DNA of 64,000 bases from Streptomyces albus subsp. albus (GTDB lineage Bacteria > Actinomycetota > Actinomycetes > Streptomycetales > Streptomycetaceae), in the NCBI RefSeq assembly GCF_000719865.1, contig NZ_JOID01000008.1, positions 372,001 through 436,000 of the forward strand. Reading direction: 5' to 3'. The notes beneath the pieces are model-generated. The model was not told the origin of the DNA. It worked only from the letters and a program-made list of their open reading frames with translations, and made no database searches. A program made the position numbers and the translations under genes. Of this stretch, positions 62,173 through 64,000 are shown piece after piece; positions within the stretch are counted from its first letter, which is position 1; every line of letters starts with the position of its first letter.

Positions 62173-62697
62173 TCAGCCCACCAGGTTGCGGCCGATGCCC
62201 CAGAGCGCGGTGAGGGTCAGCGCCGCCGCGGTGAGGGCCCGGCCGGGCGAGGGACGGTAGCGCCGCCCGCGCAGCCCCTCGCGCACCCAGCGCCAGCCGA
62301 GGAACAGGCCGACGGGAAGGCCGAGTACGAGCAGGGCCGCGTTGTCGTGGAAGGCCGCGACCACGTCGCCGTGCATGAGGTCGTACACCATGCGGGTCGC
62401 GCCGCAGGTCGGACAGTCCAGGCCGGTCAGCCAGTTGAAGGGGCAGCGCAGCAGCCACTGCCCCGCCTCATGGGGGTTCGTGCCGTACAGGTGGACGGCC
62501 CCGGCCGCGCCGGCCGCCAGCACCGAGAGAGGTGCCGCGGCCGGATGCGAGGCCGCCCCGCGGAACGCCGCCCGCACGCCCCGTCCGCCGGCGCCGCCTG
62601 CGGCCGTGCCGCCGTCGCCGGCACCGCCACCGGGCGCACCGCCGGCGGAGACGTCACCAGCGGCCGTGTCGCTGGCGGCCGCGCCGCCGTCAGCCAC
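62173..62697 (-). CDS. DUF2752 membrane protein
   Basis: The product has 174 residues from the GTG at 62697, whose codon overlaps the TM2 gene's final codons. An Ala/Gly-rich low-complexity N-terminus of ~50 residues precedes the conserved CPFNWLTGLDCPTCGATRMVYDLMHGD, with three Cys that may bind metal, and AFHDNAALLVL. Two or three membrane helices follow. The conserved Cys-Pro-x-Cys-Gly-x-T-R signature defines DUF2752, whose function is unknown. Its coupling to a TM2 gene suggests they act together. Confidence 0.85.
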   Translation of the reverse strand: MADGGAAASDTAAGDVSAGGAPGGGAGDGGTAAGGAGGRGVRAAFRGAASHPAAAPLSVLAAGAAGAVHLYGTNPHEAGQWLLRCPFNWLTGLDCPTCGATRMVYDLMHGDVVAAFHDNAALLVLGLPVGLFLGWRWVREGLRGRRYRPSPGRALTAAALTLTALWGIGRNLVG

Positions 62698-63142
62698 GCA
62701 GCGGACGGCCCTCGGAGTCGGTGGGCTGGCCGGTGAGCAGCATGATGCCGTCGATCAGCGACCAGATGCCGCAGCCGCCGAGGGTGAACAGCTGACCGAG
62801 CGCCATCCCGGTGTGGCCGGTGTAGAACCGGCCGATGCCGAGGGTGCCGATGAACAGCTGGAGCACGCCGGCGACGATCTTCGACTTGTCCGAGTACGGG
62901 CGGCCGTAGGCGTCGTAGCCGTACGGGGCGCTGGGGTCGCCGGTGTACTGGCCGGGGGCCACGGGCTGCTGCTGCGGGTAGCCGTAGCCGGGCTGCTGGC
63001 CGTACGGCTGCTGCCCCTGCTGCGGGTAACCGTAACCGGGCTGCTGGCCGTACGGCTGCTGGCCGCCCTGCTGCTGTCCCTGCTGCGGGTATCCGTAGCC
63101 GCTGTTGGGGTCCTGCGGCGGAGGGCCGTAGGGATTGGACAT
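62690..63142 (-). CDS. TM2 domain protein with Gln/Gly/Tyr-rich repeat N-terminus
   Basis: The product has 150 residues; GGGGGGAAG precedes the ATG at 63142. Residues 1-~65 are repeats of GYGYPQQGQQ and PYGQQPGYGYPQQ, a flexible low-complexity region. The TM2 domain follows (YSDKSKIVAGVLQLFIGTLG, then HTGMALGQLFTLGGCGIWSLIDG). Its stop lies within the start of the DUF2752 gene. The DNA of the TM2 core is nearly the same as in the short paralogue, pointing to a local duplication. Confidence 0.88.
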   Translation of the reverse strand: MSNPYGPPPQDPNSGYGYPQQGQQQGGQQPYGQQPGYGYPQQGQQPYGQQPGYGYPQQQPVAPGQYTGDPSAPYGYDAYGRPYSDKSKIVAGVLQLFIGTLGIGRFYTGHTGMALGQLFTLGGCGIWSLIDGIMLLTGQPTDSEGRPLRG

Positions 63143-63462
63143 GGGCTTCCCCCCGTGAGTGCGAATGACTGAACGCGCGGCGCGCGCCGCCGGGGACGCC
63201 CCCGGCACCGGCCATCCTGCCAGCCGGGCTCCGGGCGCTGGCAAGCACCTGTGGGCCCCGGGCCCCGGGATGTGAGGTTGGCGGGGTCCTCGCGGTACGG
63301 CGGCGTGCAGGCCCCTTGTCGGGTTACCGTTCGAGTGGCGTTGCGGGCTTTTTCCGCTTGACAGCGGGGCGGGAGGTACCGTCACACTCCGCATCGTCGT
63401 CAGCGCCGTCACAGAAGTGGCAGTGATACTCACCGAGCGTCGACCAGGAGAGAAGAGCGAAG
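63143..63462 (+). promoter_or_regulatory. Upstream region of topA
   Basis: 320 bases between the divergent TM2 and topA genes, without a supportable gene. TTGACA at 63358-63363 is a good -35 box; CACACT at 63383-63388 is a possible -10 at a long 19-base spacing. Streptomyces topA is known to respond to supercoiling. Confidence 0.45.
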
Positions 63463-64000
63463 TTGTCCCCGACCAGCGAGACCGCGAAGGGCGGCCGCCG
63501 ACTCGTCATCGTCGAGTCGCCTGCCAAGGCGAAGACGATCAAGGGCTATCTCGGCCCGGGTTATGTCGTCGAGGCGAGCGTCGGGCACATCCGCGATCTG
63601 CCCAAAGTCGCCGCAGAGATCCCCGCGAAGTACAAGGGCGAGTCCTGGGCCCGGCTCGGCGTCAACGTCGACCAGGACTTCCAGCCGATCTATGTCGTCA
63701 ATGCGGACAAGAAGAGCCAGGTCAACAAGCTCAAGGAGCTGCTGGCGGAGTCCGACGAACTCTTCCTGGCCACCGATGAGGACCGCGAGGGCGAGGCCAT
63801 CGCCTGGCATCTGCAGGAAGTCCTCAAGCCCAAGGTCCCCGTCCGCCGGATGGTCTTCCACGAGATCACCAAGGACGCCATCCAGGCCGCCGTGCGCAGC
63901 CCGCGCGAACTGAACAAGCGCCTCGTCGACGCCCAGGAGACCCGCCGGATCCTCGACCGTCTGTACGGCTACGAGGTCTCCCCGGTGCTGTGGAAGAAGG
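63463..64000 (+). CDS. topA: DNA topoisomerase I, N-terminal part (runs off window)
   Basis: The first 179 codons are present. I start at the TTG at 63463 because the product then begins [20 protein letters not shown], the N-terminus I recall for Streptomyces TopA; the upstream reading frame is unrelated. The Toprim domain shows [17 protein letters not shown] with the catalytic Glu and [17 protein letters not shown] with the metal-binding acidic cluster. [18 protein letters not shown] and [14 protein letters not shown] lead into domain II. The active-site Tyr lies beyond the edge. The enzyme relaxes negative supercoils. Confidence 0.93.
   Translation, partial: MSPTSETAKGGRRLVIVESPAKAKTIKGYLGPGYVVEASVGHIRDLPKVAAEIPAKYKGESWARLGVNVDQDFQPIYVVNADKKSQVNKLKELLAESDELFLATDEDREGEAIAWHLQEVLKPKVPVRRMVFHEITKDAIQAAVRSPRELNKRLVDAQETRRILDRLYGYEVSPVLWKK

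Noticed and set aside
62940..63120. CRISPR-like repeats in the TM2 gene
   Set aside because: The repeats encode Gln/Gly/Tyr-rich protein in frame and have no spacers.

Overview
The window is chromosomal DNA from a Streptomyces or very close relative. It has very high G+C with strong third-position bias, abundant GTG starts, many ATGA stop/start overlaps and probable leaderless promoters. It carries marker genes such as wblA, bldG, a Streptomyces-type crp, a Tad locus with a DUF4244 pilin, and a 6C small RNA. From about 19.4 kb to the end, the gene order matches what I recall of the S. coelicolor core block running from the wblA/PBP region to topA. No database was searched.

Region 1 (about 1-19.2 kb) looks accessory and partly decayed. 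It starts with the C-terminal part of a superfamily I helicase. Then come a truncated histidine-kinase-like ATPase remnant, a DUF4352-like lipoprotein, a large AfsR/SARP-type regulator, an SGNH hydrolase overlapping a PadR regulator, a LuxR-type two-component system, a DUF3040 protein, a cation/proton antiporter, a divergent PhzF/LysR pair, a Cys-rich orphan, a PIG-L deacetylase and a secreted seven-repeat FG-GAP protein. Two remnants of the same methyltransferase gene, with different deletions, lie 4.4 kb apart as direct repeats. A third gene between them also looks degraded. A tRNA-Pro(CGG) closes this region, with its 3' end facing the decayed side.

Region 2 (19.6-39 kb) is housekeeping and regulation. 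It holds a metallophosphoesterase, a YqeY protein, a bifunctional PBP, WblA, paired ArsA-like ATPases, a DUF4177/RidA pair, Nudix and metallo-beta-lactamase-fold hydrolases, and Crp with a palindromic site upstream. These are followed by endonuclease III, a CoA-type Nudix protein and MarP as a coupled run, then an alpha/beta hydrolase, a holin-like protein, NhaA with a structured leader, and acetyl-CoA synthetase.

Region 3 (39-55 kb) holds a SulP-carbonic anhydrase fusion, a deacetylase-like lipoprotein, a P-loop ATPase, a Fic-like protein with a degenerate motif and an HAD-IB phosphatase. Next come the 6C RNA and a compact Tad pilus operon (ssd, tadA, tadB, tadC, DUF4244 pilin, TadE and a TadE-like protein). 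A DUF1998-type helicase frameshifted by one missing base follows.

Region 4 (54.6-64 kb) holds bldG and its kinase-like partner, the K+-independent proton-pumping pyrophosphatase, a small lipoprotein, an NPPF-type methyltransferase, a TM2/DUF2752/TM2 cluster, and the start of topA, which runs off the right edge. I found no CRISPR array, prophage or intact insertion sequence. The items best worth a second look are the 6C locus, the asymmetric ArsA-like pair, the degenerate Fic and alpha/beta hydrolase active sites, the nhaA leader, the duplicated pseudogenes and the helicase frameshift.
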